Origin: Bacillus gaemokensis | GTDB taxonomy: Bacteria > Bacillota > Bacilli > Bacillales > Bacillaceae_G | DNA: 64,000 nt | Direction of reading: 5' to 3' | Assembly (NCBI RefSeq): GCF_001590835.1 | Contig: NZ_LTAQ01000069.1 | Coordinates: forward strand, 4,360 to 68,359 | Shown here: piece after piece, positions 7,783-15,763 of the stretch | Numbering within the stretch: the stretch's first letter is position 1 | Layout of the letters: each line of letters begins with the position of its first letter | Made by a program: the position numbers and the translations under genes | Notes under the pieces: model-generated | What the model was told of the DNA's origin: nothing | Seen by the model: only the letters and a program-made list of their open reading frames with translations | Database searches by the model: none

Positions 7783-7800
7783 TTTCTACATTAGTAGAAG
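7783..7800 (+). promoter_or_regulatory. 5' leader tetraloop hairpin of tasA
   Basis: A 7-bp stem (tttctac / gtagaag, closing pair T:G) with a 4-nt loop, ending 37 nt before the ATG. The same shape and position occur before the other two camelysin genes. Confidence 0.6.
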
Positions 7801-7836
7801 TTAACATAATACATATATTTTTAGGGGGAACTCAAA

Positions 7837-8424
7837 ATGACACTTAAGAAAAAATTAGGTATGGGTGTAATGTCAGCAGCATTAGGATTATCTTTAGTAG
7901 GTGGAGGAACTTTCGCTTACTTCAGCGATAAAGAAACTACAAACAATACATTCGCAGCAGGTACGTTAGATCTTTCTGTTAATCCATCAACAATTATTAA
8001 TGTTGATAACATTAAACCTGGTGATACAATGCTAAGAACTTTCAAATTAGCTAACAAAGGTTCATTAGACATTAAAACAGTTAAATTAGCAACTGAGTAC
8101 CAAGTAATTGATGCGAAAGGTGATAACACTGAAGATTTCGCTAAAAATATCAAAGTGAAATTTATGTGGAATGCAGATAAAAACACTGTACCAGTTTATG
8201 AAACAACATTAGCTGATTTAAAAACAATGACTCCTGATGTAGTAGAGAAGCATGTATTCGCTCCTCATTTTGCTAAAGGTGGTTTAAAAGCAGGTACAGA
8301 TGATGTACTAGCTGTTAAATACGAATTCGTTGAGAATGGCCAAGATCAAAACCAATTCCAAGGTGACAAACTTGAGCTTAAATGGACATTCAACGCAGAG
8401 CAAACAGAAGGCGAACAAAAATAA
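7837..8424 (+). CDS. tasA: TasA/CalY family matrix fibre protein (M73, camelysin), paralogue 1
   Basis: A 195-residue precursor. The signal peptide LGLSLVGGGTFAYFSDKET carries the SipW-type cleavage context found in TasA-like proteins (cut near AYFSDKE). The mature beta-sandwich domain has FAAGTLDLSVNP, NIKPGDTMLRTFKLANKGSL and a C-terminal QDQNQFQGDKLELKWTFNA strand. The family forms amyloid-like or donor-strand fibres of the biofilm matrix; camelysin was first described as a surface metalloprotease. Being next to sipW, this copy corresponds to tasA. The ribosome site is aggggga. It has its own SinR-linked promoter and a terminator. Confidence 0.93.
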   Translation: MTLKKKLGMGVMSAALGLSLVGGGTFAYFSDKETTNNTFAAGTLDLSVNPSTIINVDNIKPGDTMLRTFKLANKGSLDIKTVKLATEYQVIDAKGDNTEDFAKNIKVKFMWNADKNTVPVYETTLADLKTMTPDVVEKHVFAPHFAKGGLKAGTDDVLAVKYEFVENGQDQNQFQGDKLELKWTFNAEQTEGEQK

Positions 8425-8438
8425 TAACTTTTTTGTAA

Positions 8439-8476
8439 AACATGGTACTTGTGTTCAACGAGTACCATGTTTTTTC
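8439..8476 (+). terminator. tasA terminator
   Basis: Stem catggtact / agtaccatg (8441-8449 / 8461-8469) and T6. Confidence 0.85.
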
Positions 8477-8603
8477 ATCTTTCTATAAAATGAAGATTTT
8501 TAGTAGAGTAAGTGAATAATTACTATCTATATAGTAGAATCTATGTCATAAATTTGTCGTTTTATTTTTTTATATTTATCTTTTATTTTTATTTTCAGTT
8601 TAC

Positions 8604-8636
8604 TATAATGTAAATGTAAGGTTCTTAATAAAGAAC
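8604..8636 (+). promoter_or_regulatory. promoter -10 and SinR operator of the repeat protein gene
   Basis: TATAAT at 8604-8609 and GTTCTTAATAAAGAAC at 8621-8636. The spacing (11-12 nt) and operator sequence are the same as before tasA. Confidence 0.75.
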
Positions 8637-8664
8637 TTTAATGCACGTGACAGGAGAGGATATC

Positions 8665-9537
8665 ATGAGTAAAGTATCCAGGAAATTTAAAAGCGCGCTC
8701 GTATTAACGTGTATGTGTTCTATGTCTTTTTATATGGGAGCAACTGTTATAGGGAATACAGAAGCTAAGTTTTTAAATGAAAAAAAGGTAGATTCTGTTG
8801 TTTCAGCTGCGATTGTGTTCCCAAAGACAATTGAAAATATAACAAAAGAAGCACAGTTAAAAGAGTTAGAGATTTTAAAAACATATCAAAGCATGATGCA
8901 AGATGCACAGACTAGTACATCTGTAGAGGACATGGAAAAAGTTTTAGTTAATTGGCAACAACAACGTGAAAAGCTCTTACTGAATCAACAAGTGTTACAA
9001 AATATATATACAGAGGTCGAAGGATATTATAAACAAATATCGGAGACTGTGAAAGTAGGTAATACAAAAGCAAGTCAAGAGGTACTTGCATATGTGCAAA
9101 ACGGTTTTACAAACATTAAGAATATAAAAAGTAATACAGAACAACAGGCAAGTATACAAAAGATAGATGAAATGAATGGTTTGTTACAAACAAAAATTAA
9201 TGAAGCGAAGCAAAAACAACAAGAAGAACAAGCGAAGCAAAAACAACAAGAAGAACAAGCGAAGCAAAAACAACAAGAAGAACAAGCGAAGCAAAAGCAA
9301 CAAGAAGAACAAGCGAAGCAAAAGCAACAAGAAGAACAAGCGAAGCAAAAGCAACAAGAAGAGCAAGCGAAGCAAAAAAGCGAAGCAAAAGCAACAAGAA
9401 GAACAAGCGAAGCAAAAGCAACAAGAAGAGCAAGCGAAGCAAAAGCAACAAGAAGAACAAGCGAAGCAAAAACAGCAAGAAGAGCTAGCGAAGCAAAAGC
9501 AACAAGAAGAACAAGCGAAATCATAACAAAAAACTAA
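8665..9537 (+). CDS. secreted protein with glutamine-rich 9-residue repeats; reading frame slipped inside the repeats
   Basis: The start is the ATG at 8665 after CAGGAGAGG. The protein has a signal segment (SALVLTCMCSMSFYMGATVI), then a ~150-residue helical region, then a tandem repeat of AKQKQQEEQ (27 bp per unit). After six units the frame slips at 9366-9388, where an A6 run and a truncated unit occur. The product then reads SEAKATRRT/SEAKATRRA repeats and stops at 9537. In the +1-shifted frame the AKQKQQEEQ pattern resumes for five units and stops at 9526 (QAKS), which is probably the ancestral end. The position corresponds to the biofilm-associated gene between tasA and calY in B. cereus (DUF4047-type, from memory). 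A basic instead of a Q/E-rich tail is expected here. Confidence 0.75.
   Translation: MSKVSRKFKSALVLTCMCSMSFYMGATVIGNTEAKFLNEKKVDSVVSAAIVFPKTIENITKEAQLKELEILKTYQSMMQDAQTSTSVEDMEKVLVNWQQQREKLLLNQQVLQNIYTEVEGYYKQISETVKVGNTKASQEVLAYVQNGFTNIKNIKSNTEQQASIQKIDEMNGLLQTKINEAKQKQQEEQAKQKQQEEQAKQKQQEEQAKQKQQEEQAKQKQQEEQAKQKQQEEQAKQKSEAKATRRTSEAKATRRASEAKATRRTSEAKTARRASEAKATRRTSEIITKN
9205..9525 (+). repeat. 27-bp tandem repeat array
   Basis: About eleven copies of a 27-bp unit (gcgaagcaaaaacaacaaga, then agaacaa) with few substitutions and one shortened unit at 9366-9388. All six frames are open across most of it because the unit has no stop in any frame, so slippage changes the product without ending it at once. 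Confidence 0.9.
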
Positions 9538-9606
9538 GTGAAGACGACACATTTCAAATCAACCAGAAAAAACACTGTGAAGAAGAGTTATTATATGAGG
9601 TTATAC

Positions 9607-9624
9607 CTTCTACTACTGTAGAGG
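9607..9624 (+). promoter_or_regulatory. 5' leader tetraloop hairpin of the second camelysin gene
   Basis: A 7-bp stem (cttctac / gtagagg, with one wobble) and loop tact, ending 37 nt before the ATG at 9661. No SinR operator or clear promoter is seen in the 120-bp gap, so the gene is probably read from the 8.6-kb promoter. Confidence 0.6.
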
Positions 9625-9660
9625 TTGACATAAAATAATGTGTTTTAGGGGGAATATGGA

Positions 9661-10251
9661 ATGGGAATTAAGAAAAAGTTAGGTATGGGAGTAGCGTCAG
9701 CAGCATTAGGATTATCTTTAATTGGTGGAGGAACGTTTGCATATTTTAGTGATAAAGAAGTTTCTAATAATACGTTTGCAGCAGGGACATTAGACCTTTC
9801 TTTAGATCCAACAAAAATTATCGACGTTAGTAATATTAAACCTGGAGATAAGATGACACGTGATTTTAAACTTATTAATAATGGCACTTTAGATATCAAA
9901 ACTGTTAAATTATTAACTGACTACAAAGTAATAGATGCAAAAGGTGATAACACAGAAGACTTTGGAAAACATATTCGTGTGAATTTCTTCTGGAATTGGG
10001 ACAAGCTTAGCGAGCCAATTTTCTCAACGACATTAGCAGATTTAAAAGGAATGTCGCCAGATGCAGTTGAACAAAGTATTTTTGGTGACTGGTTTGCAGA
10101 AAAAGGCGGCTTAAAGCATGGTGATTCAGACTATCTATGGGTACAATATGAATTCGTAGATAATAATCAAGATCAAAATCAATTCCAAGGGGATAAACTT
10201 GAATTGAAATGGACGTTTGAAGCAGAGCAAACTGCAGGCGAAGAAAAGTAA
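9661..10251 (+). CDS. TasA/CalY family protein, paralogue 2
   Basis: A 196-residue precursor with the family signal (GLSLIGGGTFAYFSDKE) and a mature part FAAGTLDLSLDP ... NIKPGDKMTRDFKLINNGTL ... DQNQFQGDKLELKWTFEAEQ. It differs from paralogue 1 mainly in the central segment (FFWNWDKLSEPIFS; GDWFAEKGGLKHGDSDYLWV), where it resembles paralogue 3 more. It is an extra copy compared with the two-gene tasA/calY layout that I recall for the B. cereus type strain. It should be processed by SipW and could co-polymerise or cap fibres. Paired with the following LPXTG gene. Confidence 0.92.
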   Translation: MGIKKKLGMGVASAALGLSLIGGGTFAYFSDKEVSNNTFAAGTLDLSLDPTKIIDVSNIKPGDKMTRDFKLINNGTLDIKTVKLLTDYKVIDAKGDNTEDFGKHIRVNFFWNWDKLSEPIFSTTLADLKGMSPDAVEQSIFGDWFAEKGGLKHGDSDYLWVQYEFVDNNQDQNQFQGDKLELKWTFEAEQTAGEEK

Positions 10252-10261
10252 TTTTATAAAA

Positions 10262-10291
10262 GAAAAAGGTGGGATCTTCCCACCTTTTCCA
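10262..10291 (+). terminator. terminator between paralogue 2 and the LPXTG gene
   Basis: Stem aaaaggtggga / tcccacctttt and a T-rich flank. Short T tract, so read-through into the next gene is possible. Confidence 0.65.
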
Positions 10292-10335
10292 TCTTACAAT
10301 ATTCTAACATAATTTCGTTTATATGAGGGATGCGT

Positions 10336-11019
10336 ATGAATCGAAAAAAGTTTTGGTATATTATGATTACTTATTGTGTCATTGTACTTATAGTTGGAAT
10401 AATAATGGGTATGGAAACAATGCAAGCTAAAGAACAGAAAGAAGTTGATTTAAGTATATCACCTAATGAGGTGCTGTTTGATGTTCCTAATATGAAACCA
10501 GGAGATTGGGCAACGCGTAGCATTCGTGTAAATAATAATAATGATTCCTCTTTTTTTTACTACATAAATTCAGAATTTAATGAAGGTTCTGAAAAACTTT
10601 ATCGTGCGTTGCAATTGACAGTGAAAGTTTCAGAAAAGGTGCTCTATAATGGGAGTTTAAGTGAATTTACAGGAGAAGAAAAACGTATACTAGCAGGGGG
10701 AGGAACTGAACAAGTACAGTATGTAGTCCGTTTCCCTGAAGAGTTAGGGAATGATTACCAAGGCTTAAATGTAAAGATGAAATTTGTTTTCTACGCAGGG
10801 TCTGATAATAATATGTTGGATTCAACGTACAATAAGGAAAAGGATACTTCTAATGTGCATGCGGATCATAATAAAGATTCATCTTCACAAAGTACAAATG
10901 GAAAACATAACAGTTTACCTAATACGGGAAGTGCCAATAGAAATATAATGTTTATTTTATTAGGAAGTGGATTGATTACTTTTGCAATATTATTATGGTG
11001 GAAAAGAATTGAAAATTAA
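10336..11019 (+). CDS. LPXTG-anchored protein with a camelysin/WxL-like ectodomain
   Basis: About 227 residues. N-terminal membrane/signal segment (YIMITYCVIVLIVGIIMGME), cut after MQAKE. The beta domain begins VDLSISPNEVLFDVPNMKPG, which repeats the family pattern DLSxxPxxxxxxxNxKPGD of TasA/CalY. A Ser/Asn-rich stalk (~180-200) leads to the sortase signal LPNTG, a hydrophobic helix and the tail WKRIEN. It could tether TasA/CalY fibres to peptidoglycan, a role like TapA of B. subtilis. That role is inference from the domain and context. ATG 10336 is preferred over 10330 for spacing to gaggg. Confidence 0.75.
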   Translation: MNRKKFWYIMITYCVIVLIVGIIMGMETMQAKEQKEVDLSISPNEVLFDVPNMKPGDWATRSIRVNNNNDSSFFYYINSEFNEGSEKLYRALQLTVKVSEKVLYNGSLSEFTGEEKRILAGGGTEQVQYVVRFPEELGNDYQGLNVKMKFVFYAGSDNNMLDSTYNKEKDTSNVHADHNKDSSSQSTNGKHNSLPNTGSANRNIMFILLGSGLITFAILLWWKRIEN

Positions 11020-11028
11020 ATGGACAGT

Positions 11029-11082
11029 AACCTAAGGGTGATATTCTTATAAATTAAGAAAGATTCCCTTAGGTTATTTTTA
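11029..11082 (+). terminator. terminator after the LPXTG gene
   Basis: Stem aacctaaggg / cccttaggtt (11029-11038 / 11066-11075) with a 27-nt loop and T5. Confidence 0.75.
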
Positions 11083-11225
11083 TTTATGGGGAGTATATGT
11101 ATTGTACATAGTATACAAAAAAAGGAGTAATAATCAGAAAAATCAAAAGAAACAAAACGATAAGGGGTTAAACGTCGTAAAAAGTGAGAATATCAGGATA
11201 TTTGTCATTTTGCTTCTGTACATAC

Positions 11226-11241
11226 GTTCTTTATAATGAAC
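11226..11241 (+). promoter_or_regulatory. calY promoter -10 inside a SinR-like inverted repeat
   Basis: GTTCTTTATAATGAAC is an imperfect inverted repeat whose centre contains TATAAT (11232-11237). Unlike the tasA site, the operator covers the -10 itself, so repression should be direct competition with polymerase. Confidence 0.7.
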
Positions 11242-11325
11242 ATATAGGGATGAGACAGAGAACATAGAAGGGGTAGCATATTTGCAACAAAAATAGGATA
11301 GAAAAAGTTGTGGAATTAGTTATAC

Positions 11326-11343
11326 CTCTTATCTACATAAGAG
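11326..11343 (+). promoter_or_regulatory. 5' leader tetraloop hairpin of calY
   Basis: Perfect 7-bp stem ctcttat / ataagag with loop ctac, ending 35 nt before the ATG at 11378. The stem sequence differs from those of the other two genes while the geometry is kept. Confidence 0.6.
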
Positions 11344-11377
11344 ATAACCATAAAAATAAGCAATGGGGGAATTTAAA

Positions 11378-11971
11378 ATGTCATTAAAGAAAAAATTAGG
11401 TATGGGAGTAGCTTCAGCGGCATTAGGATTATCTTTAATTGGTGGGGGAACGTTCGCATACTTCAGCGATAAGGAAGTTTCTAATAATACGTTTGCAGCA
11501 GGTACTTTAGACTTAGCGGTTAATCCAAAAACAATTATTGACATCGATAACTTGAAACCTGGTGATTCTGTTAAGAAAGAATTCTTATTACAGAACAAAG
11601 GGACATTAGCAATTAAAGATGTAAAACTTGCAACTAAGTATTCAGTAGTTGATGCAAAAGGAGATAATGTTGGAGAAGATTTTGGAGATCATATTAAAGT
11701 GAAATTTATCTGGAACTGGGATAAACAAAGTGAGCCTGTATATGAAACAACATTATCAGAGTTACAAAAATTAGATCCAGATCTTTTAGCGAAGGACGTT
11801 TTTGCACCAGAATGGTCTGAAGAGGGTGGCTTAAAAGCTGGATCAGAAGATTATCTATGGGTACAATTTGAGTTTGTAGATAATGGTCAAGACCAAAATA
11901 AATTCCAAGGTGATAAAGTAAACCTAGAATGGACATTTAATGCAAACCAAACTGAAGGCGAAGAGAAATAA
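11378..11971 (+). CDS. calY: camelysin CalY (TasA family), paralogue 3
   Basis: A 197-residue precursor: MSLKKKLGMGVASAALGLSL, cleavage region GGGTFAYFSDKE, mature FAAGTLDLAVNPKTIIDIDN, LKPGDSVKKEFLLQNKGTLA and the C-terminal DQNKFQGDKVNLEWTFNANQ. The start is the ATG at 11378 after ATGGGGGAATTT; the in-frame ATG at 11363 lies inside that site. It neighbours sinR, which is the calY position in the B. cereus group. Camelysin is an abundant surface protein, fibre component and adhesin. Its terminator is shared with the convergent sinR. Confidence 0.93.
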   Translation: MSLKKKLGMGVASAALGLSLIGGGTFAYFSDKEVSNNTFAAGTLDLAVNPKTIIDIDNLKPGDSVKKEFLLQNKGTLAIKDVKLATKYSVVDAKGDNVGEDFGDHIKVKFIWNWDKQSEPVYETTLSELQKLDPDLLAKDVFAPEWSEEGGLKAGSEDYLWVQFEFVDNGQDQNKFQGDKVNLEWTFNANQTEGEEK

Positions 11972-11980
11972 TTAAACAAT

Positions 11981-12018
11981 AAAAAGGTGTCGAAACTTTA
12001 GTGTTTCGGCACCTTTTT
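11981..12018. terminator. bidirectional terminator, calY/sinR
   Basis: Stem aaaaaggtgtcgaaac / gtttcggcacctttt with A and T runs on the two sides, placed between convergent genes. Confidence 0.85.
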
Positions 12019-12027
12019 AATTAAATA

Positions 12028-12351
12028 TTATTTATTTTGTTGTTTCCATTTGTTGAATTCTAAAAATTCTCGGAATTTATCCTTAGTAATTCCAGAATTC
12101 ATAGCATCTTTAACTAGTTTAATCCATTCAGAATCTAACGCATCTTCTTTTAAAGGTTCATCGTGAAGAAGAGAATCAACCGGTATATTTAAAACGGATG
12201 CAATTTTTTCTAAAAATTGAATGGAAGGGTTTTTTTGTAAATTACGTTCGATAGAGCTAATATATGATTTTGCTACACCTGCTTTATCGGCTAGTTCTGT
12301 CAATGATATGCTTTTTTGTAGGCGAAAGCGTTTTATACGGTCTCCAATCAT
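12028..12351 (-). CDS. sinR: SinR, XRE-family repressor of biofilm genes
   Basis: 107 residues. An N-terminal helix-turn-helix (residues ~2-60: IGDRIKRFRLQKSISLTELA, AGVAKSYISSIERN) is joined by a linker to the C-terminal tetramerisation and SinI-binding helices (LDSEWIKLVKDAMNSGITKD, FREFLEF). The C-terminal part resembles the SinI ORF just upstream, as expected since both use the same helical hook. It represses matrix genes through GTTCT-type sites, and four such sites lie in 6.8-11.2 kb. It is downstream of sinI on the minus strand, as in B. subtilis. Confidence 0.95.
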   Translation of the reverse strand: MIGDRIKRFRLQKSISLTELADKAGVAKSYISSIERNLQKNPSIQFLEKIASVLNIPVDSLLHDEPLKEDALDSEWIKLVKDAMNSGITKDKFREFLEFNKWKQQNK

Positions 12352-12457
12352 GCTAGCACACCTTCCTATTGTATGTAATTGGATAAATCGTTATTTATTA
12401 TAACATAATTCATCGAGAAAAAATAAATTAGAAAGGGACTAAATGATTTTTAGTATA

Positions 12458-12577
12458 TTAGTAGTTGTGTTTGTGCAAAAATTTTTGAATCTCTATTATG
12501 CTAAGTCCAGCATCTAAAGCCTCTGTCATTAATTCAATCCATTCTGGATCTAATATCTCTTTTTGTTCAGTATGCAC
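12458..12577 (-). CDS. sinI: SinI, antirepressor of SinR
   Basis: A 39-residue ORF with a GTG start at 12577, preceded on the minus strand by a GAGGAGGAG site. The core ILDPEWIELMTEALDAGLSI and the tail EIQKFLHKHNY align with the SinR C-terminal hook (LDSEWIKLVKDAMNSGIT). SinI breaks the SinR tetramer and frees the matrix genes. It is shorter than the B. subtilis protein (57 aa). sinR follows 106 bp downstream. Confidence 0.9.
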   Translation of the reverse strand: MHTEQKEILDPEWIELMTEALDAGLSIIEIQKFLHKHNY

Positions 12578-12892
12578 TAAAAACTCCTCCTCAATTTTTA
12601 AAAGATAAAAGGCATAGAGAATCTTACTTAATAAAGTATAAATTAATTATAATAGCAAATAATGAAAAATTGTTAAAATAGTGTAAATTTTTCGTTTGCA
12701 TTTCATTAAAACGTTTTCACACTAATGTATTTTAATCCTAATGTTCAAATATAACAATAGTGTTTTTGACAAAAATATATGTAATTTTGCATTTTATTTC
12801 TACAAAATAAAATCAAAATATTGAAAAAAGACTAAAATTTTAGTATTATCTAAATATTGTTACATATTTTTTATTAGGGGAGGAAATTGGGG
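12578..12892. other. divergent control region of sinI and inhA1
   Basis: 315 bp, very AT-rich, with no gene. A TTGACA at 12766 and several AT-rich -10 candidates face inhA1, but I cannot place one promoter with confidence. No perfect SinR inverted repeat is seen here. Confidence 0.5.
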
Positions 12893-15280
12893 ATGAAAAA
12901 GAAACCATTCAAAGTGTTATCAACACTTGCAGTAGCTGCTGTTCTAGGCTGCTCGTTTGGTGCGAGTAGTCAGCCGGTTTATGCAGAAATACCTGCAAAA
13001 ACAGCATCTACAAGTCCAATCGACGATCATTTAATTCCAGAAGAGCGTTTAGCGGAGGCTCTTAAAAAACGTGGGGTAATTGATTCATCAGCTTCAAATG
13101 AAGAAACAAAGAAAGCCGTCGAAAAGTATGTAGAGAAGAAGAAGGGTGACAAAGCAGGAAAAGAAGAAGTAACTGGAGATAACGTTACAAAAGAAGCATC
13201 TGACTTTCTGAAGAAGGTAAAGGATGCAAAAGCAGATGCAAAGCAAAAAGTAGAGCAGCCAGCAGATGGTAGTGGAGCTGGAGCAGTTCCAGCTAAAGGG
13301 GCATTAAATGGTAAGGTGCCAACTACTTCTGCAAAGGCAAAAGAGTATAACGGAGAGGTTCGTAAGGACAAAGTGCTCGTTTTACTTGTAGAATACGCTG
13401 ATTTCAAGCACAACAATATTGATAAAGAGCCTGGTTATATGTATTCCAAAGATTTTAATCAGGAACATTATGAAAAAATGTTATTTGGTGACGAACCATT
13501 TAAATTAGACGATGGAACGAGCATTGAAACATTTAAGAAATATTATGAGGAACAATCTGGTGGCAGCTATACAGTAGATGGAACAGTTACAAAATGGTTA
13601 ACAGTACCAGGGAAAGCTGCTGATTATGGTGCGGATGCTGGAGACGGACATGATAATAAAGGACCATTAGGGCCACGTGATTTAGTTAAAGACGCACTAA
13701 AAGCAGCTGTAGATAGCGGTCTTGATTTATCAGAATTTGATCAATTTGATCAATACGATGTAAATAAAGACGGGAATCAAAACCAACCAGACGGCTTAAT
13801 TGATCACTTAATGGTTATCCATGCTGGAGTTGGACAAGAAGCAGGCGGCGGAAAATTAGGTGACGATGCAGTTTGGTCACATCGCTGGACAGTTGGTCAA
13901 AAACCACATGAAATAGAAGGTACAAAATCAAAAGTACCATACTGGAATGGTAAAATGGCAGCATTTGACTACACAATTGAACCAGAAGATGGAGCGGTTG
14001 GTGTATTCGCACATGAATATGGTCATGATTTAGGTCTTCCGGATGAGTACGATACGAAATATTCTGGTTCAGGTGAGCCAGTTCAAGCATGGTCTATTAT
14101 GAGTGGTGGTAGCTGGGCTGGTAAAATTGCTGGAACGACACCAACAAGTTTCTCTCCGCAAAATAAAGAGTTCTTCCAAAAAACAATTGGTGGTAACTGG
14201 GCGAATATTGCGGAAGTAGATTATAATAAGCTAAACCGAGGAATTGGTTACGCAACATACTTAGATCAAAGTGTAACGAAAACTGCTCGACCAGGTATGG
14301 TTCGTGTGAACTTACCAGATAAAGAGGTAAAAGGAATTCAGCCTGAGTTTGGTAAGAAGTATTACTATAGTACAAAAGGTGATGATCTTCATACAACATT
14401 AGAAACACCTTTATTTGATTTAACAAAAGCAACAAATGCAAAGTTTGATTTCAAATCATTATATGAAATTGAAACAGACTATGATCTCTTAGAGGTGCAT
14501 GCGGTAACAGAAGATGGTAAGGCAACATTAATTGATACAATTGGTAAGAAAAATGTAAAAGATGGTGCGGATACAACTCTTGGAAAATGGGTAGATAAAT
14601 CTTATGATTTAAGCCAATTCCAAGGCAAGAAAGTAAAGCTTGTATTTGAATATGTTACAGATGGTGGTTTAGCGTTAAACGGTTTTGCTCTTGATAATGC
14701 AACATTAACGGTTGATGGTAATGTTGTATTCTCTGATGATGCAGAAGGTACACCGCAATTCAAATTAGATGGCTTCGTAGCTTCTAATGGAATTGAAACG
14801 AAGAAACACAACTACTATTTAGAGTGGAGAAACTATGCTGGTGCTGATGAAGCATTAAAGTTTGCTCGTGGTCCAGTATATAACACAGGTATGGTTGTAT
14901 GGTATGCAGATTCAAGTTATACAGATAACTGGGTTGGGGTACATCCAGGAACTGGCTTCCTTGGTGTAGTTGATTCTCATCCAGAAGCGATTGCAGGAAC
15001 TTTAAATGGTAAACCAACATTTAAAGATAGCACGCGTTTCCAAATTGCTGATGCAGCATTCTCTTTCAATCAAACACCAGCTTGGAAAGTTGTATCACCA
15101 ACTCGTGGAACATTTGTATATGATGGATTACCAGGTGTAGCGAAGTTCGATGATTCAAAAGCATATATTAACAAACAAATTCCAGATGCAGGACGTATCT
15201 TACCAAAACTTGGTCTGAAATTTGAAGTAGTAGGCCAAGCTGATGATAATACTGCAGGTGCAGTTCGTTTATATCGCTAA
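12893..15280 (+). CDS. inhA1: immune inhibitor A metalloprotease InhA1 (M6 family)
   Basis: A 795-residue secreted protease precursor. Signal peptide residues ~1-28 (ending QPVYAE). A charged propeptide rich in Lys/Glu runs to ~150 ([12 protein letters not shown]). The catalytic domain has the zinc motif [14 protein letters not shown] (first His ~374), followed by [11 protein letters not shown] with the Met-turn. Ca-binding acidic loops ([13 protein letters not shown]) and a C-terminal beta/MAM-like region follow. InhA1 cuts host antibacterial peptides and matrix proteins and is an exosporium component. ATG 12893 is chosen over TTG 12887 because the site GGGGAGG is ~9 nt away. A terminator follows. 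It belongs to the SinR/AbrB-controlled secretion set in this group. Confidence 0.95.
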   Translation: MKKKPFKVLSTLAVAAVLGCSFGASSQPVYAEIPAKTASTSPIDDHLIPEERLAEALKKRGVIDSSASNEETKKAVEKYVEKKKGDKAGKEEVTGDNVTKEASDFLKKVKDAKADAKQKVEQPADGSGAGAVPAKGALNGKVPTTSAKAKEYNGEVRKDKVLVLLVEYADFKHNNIDKEPGYMYSKDFNQEHYEKMLFGDEPFKLDDGTSIETFKKYYEEQSGGSYTVDGTVTKWLTVPGKAADYGADAGDGHDNKGPLGPRDLVKDALKAAVDSGLDLSEFDQFDQYDVNKDGNQNQPDGLIDHLMVIHAGVGQEAGGGKLGDDAVWSHRWTVGQKPHEIEGTKSKVPYWNGKMAAFDYTIEPEDGAVGVFAHEYGHDLGLPDEYDTKYSGSGEPVQAWSIMSGGSWAGKIAGTTPTSFSPQNKEFFQKTIGGNWANIAEVDYNKLNRGIGYATYLDQSVTKTARPGMVRVNLPDKEVKGIQPEFGKKYYYSTKGDDLHTTLETPLFDLTKATNAKFDFKSLYEIETDYDLLEVHAVTEDGKATLIDTIGKKNVKDGADTTLGKWVDKSYDLSQFQGKKVKLVFEYVTDGGLALNGFALDNATLTVDGNVVFSDDAEGTPQFKLDGFVASNGIETKKHNYYLEWRNYAGADEALKFARGPVYNTGMVVWYADSSYTDNWVGVHPGTGFLGVVDSHPEAIAGTLNGKPTFKDSTRFQIADAAFSFNQTPAWKVVSPTRGTFVYDGLPGVAKFDDSKAYINKQIPDAGRILPKLGLKFEVVGQADDNTAGAVRLYR

Positions 15281-15287
15281 TAGCAAA

Positions 15288-15331
15288 GAAGCTGTTGAAA
15301 GATTTTCTTTCAACAGCTTTTTTTTATGAGC
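15288..15331 (+). terminator. inhA1 terminator
   Basis: Stem aagctgttgaaaga / tctttcaacagctt with a 3-nt loop and T8. Confidence 0.9.
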
Positions 15332-15391
15332 AAATGAATTTCAAATGAAGTGAAAACTCATATATAATGAAACTTTAAGAATAGAAAACTG

Positions 15392-15555
15392 ATAGAAAAC
15401 CTTTTCTTTTAGGTGGGAGAGGGGATCCGATCATGCCTAGAAGCGGTCAGATCCTTTTTTAGCTCCATGCCGAGTGAAAATAAAAGGAGAAAATGAGTGG
15501 AAATCTGCTTTTGTTTTCATAGCAGTGACATGTATACTGAAAATTAAAATAGATT
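15392..15555 (+). repeat. ~165-bp dispersed hairpin repeat, copy A
   Basis: It begins atagaaaaccttttctttta and goes on with ggtgggagaggggatccgat. An imperfect stem (ggatccgatc / ggtcagatcc, one mismatch, one G:T) is followed by TTTTTT, then agctccatgccgagtgaaaa and ggagaaaatgagtgg, ending cagtgacatgtatactgaaa. Copy B lies 185 bp further on, copy C at 21.1 kb and copy D, inverted, at 24.5 kb. It behaves like a bcr-type B. cereus group repeat; which named family it is I cannot say. Confidence 0.75.
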
Positions 15556-15576
15556 TATATATAAGTTGAAGAACGA

Positions 15577-15742
15577 ATAGAAAACCTTTTCTTTTAGGTG
15601 GGAGAGAGGATCCGATCATGCCTAGAAGCGGTCAGGTCCTTTTTTAGCCCCATACCGAGTGAAAACAAAAGGAGAAAATGAGTGCAGGTTACCATTTGTT
15701 TTTCGTAGCAGTGACTTATATGTTGAAAAATCAATATAAACA
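15577..15742 (+). repeat. ~165-bp dispersed hairpin repeat, copy B
   Basis: A direct copy of A with a few changes (agaggatccg; ggtcaggtcc; ccataccgag). The changed bases keep the hairpin (A:U to G:U). It ends 20-25 bp before the aldehyde dehydrogenase ribosome site, so it lies in that gene's leader. Confidence 0.75.
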
Positions 15743-15763
15743 TAGAAGGTGGGGATAGTGTAG

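Larger units (their letters stand above)
7447..7836. other. 390-bp leader of tasA
   Basis: No gene. It holds the sipW terminator, a promoter with TATAAT at 7602-7607, a SinR inverted repeat at 7618-7633, a long AT-rich leader and the conserved hairpin at 7783-7800. Confidence 0.75.
11020..11377. other. 358-bp calY leader region
   Basis: No gene. It contains the terminator above, a promoter with an overlapping SinR-like repeat (11226-11241) and the leader hairpin at 11326-11343. Confidence 0.7.
15281..15763. other. intergenic region filled by a tandem pair of dispersed repeats
   Basis: 483 bp between inhA1 and the aldehyde dehydrogenase. After the terminator it is almost entirely two direct copies of the ~165-bp hairpin repeat (next two entries). 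Confidence 0.8.

Noticed and set aside
9205-9525. Repeat array considered as CRISPR
   Set aside because: Units are contiguous with no spacers and lie inside a coding frame.
9176-9526. Second plus-strand frame through the repeat
   Set aside because: Not a separate gene. Its second half is the ancestral frame of the repeat protein after the slip.
9075-9552. Long minus-strand open frames rich in Phe, Leu, Cys and Ser
   Set aside because: They are the complement of the 27-bp repeat, which lacks stops in every frame. Not genes.
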